Shown one piece after another: positions 14,602 to 14,740 of a DNA stretch of 14,740 bases (positions are counted from its first letter, which is position 1; each line of letters opens with the position of its first letter). Source of the stretch: JAJPHF01 sp035293805 (GTDB lineage Bacteria > Chloroflexota > UBA6077 > JAJPHF01); contig DATGMD010000059.1 in the NCBI GenBank assembly GCA_035293805.1, positions 1 to 14,740 of the forward strand, read 5' to 3'. The notes beneath the pieces were generated by a model. The model was not told the origin of the DNA. It searched no databases and worked only from the letters and a program-made list of their open reading frames with translations. A program made the position numbers and the translations under genes.

Positions 14602-14740
14602 GAGCCTGTTATGAACTAGCCGGTCGGGTATGGTGGCGGCATGAGTACTGTCAACCGCAAAGCCTACCCGAGCGATGTGAGTGATGACGAAGGGGCGCTG
14701 GTCGCCCCTTATCTGACGCTGCTCCCCGAAGACGCCGGGC
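14602..14740 (+). mobile_element. IS5-family-like insertion sequence, left end only (runs off the window)
   Basis: The sequence gagcctgttatgaac at about 14602 has the look of an IS5-like terminal repeat. It lies about 40 bases before a transposase start and immediately after a CTAG/TA target (14599-14602). The right end is outside the window, so the repeat and target duplication cannot be verified. Confidence 0.65.
14641..14740 (+). CDS. IS5-family transposase, N-terminal fragment (partial at the window edge)
   Basis: ATG 14641 begins MSTVNRKAYPSDVSDDEGAL, followed by VAPYLTLLPEDAG. This matches the N-terminus of the DUF4096-type IS5 transposases with RKAYPSDVSDEEWA...PYLTL that I recognise; Gly replaces the usual Trp. 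The catalytic domain lies outside the window, so integrity cannot be judged. It differs in sequence from the three complete IS5-like transposases in the window. Confidence 0.8.
   Translation, partial: MSTVNRKAYPSDVSDDEGALVAPYLTLLPEDAG

Noticed and set aside
1..14740. CRISPR array or toxin-antitoxin/defence module
   Set aside because: No regularly spaced short repeats, Cas-like motifs or paired small genes are visible.

Overview
The window is a GC-rich bacterial chromosome segment, judged by codon choice, Shine-Dalgarno sequences ahead of GTG/ATG starts, and bacterial insertion sequences. The sugar-enzyme genes and IS types would suit Chloroflexota or another high-GC, non-model phylum, but no marker gene is present and this placement is low confidence. 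The segment is heavily colonised by mobile DNA: three complete IS5-like elements (1-875, 2161-3015, 3875-4779), one complete IS66-family element (7269-8689) and the left end of another IS5-like element (14602 to the window edge). Terminal inverted repeats can be read for the four complete ones, and target duplications for three.

Left part (1-3400): a degraded IS5-like element lies against the stop codon of a truncated Gfo/Idh/MocA oxidoreductase remnant on the minus strand. Next comes an apparently gene-free stretch of about 0.9 kb. It holds the 3' half of a tRNA (anticodon loop CCT, Arg, through to CCA) without its 5' half. An exact 19-bp repeat flanks it on both sides, which looks like an integrase attachment region (attP/att scar). 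A well-preserved IS5-like element with a likely frameshifted transposase follows.

Central part (3410-13054): one co-directional gene set. It encodes a DoxX/DUF417-type membrane protein, an aquaporin, a zinc-type glucose dehydrogenase, an MGH1/GH63-like alpha-glycosidase and a bacterial glycogen debranching enzyme. Together they suggest breakdown of an alpha-glucoside (glycogen, maltooligosaccharide or a glucosylated compatible solute), oxidation of the released glucose, and water or small-solute transport. Most of the set is damaged. The dehydrogenase has a frameshift. The MGH1 gene has a probable start-proximal indel, an IS66 insertion, another frameshift and an in-frame TAG. The debranching enzyme has an in-frame TAG and an Asn where the WGRDT motif normally has Asp. 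The MGH1 and debranching-enzyme frames are continuous, with no stop between them except the amber codon.

Right part (13171-14740): a class I SAM methyltransferase pseudogene (UGA in motif I and two frameshifts), a convergent intact GNAT acetyltransferase, and the start of another IS5-like transposase. The most notable points are the IS5-like elements sitting on or beside stop codons, the tRNA-derived attachment site with symmetric arm repeats, and an operon in which reading frames are broken only by single-codon or single-base lesions. The last point could be real decay, amber recoding, or sequencing error.
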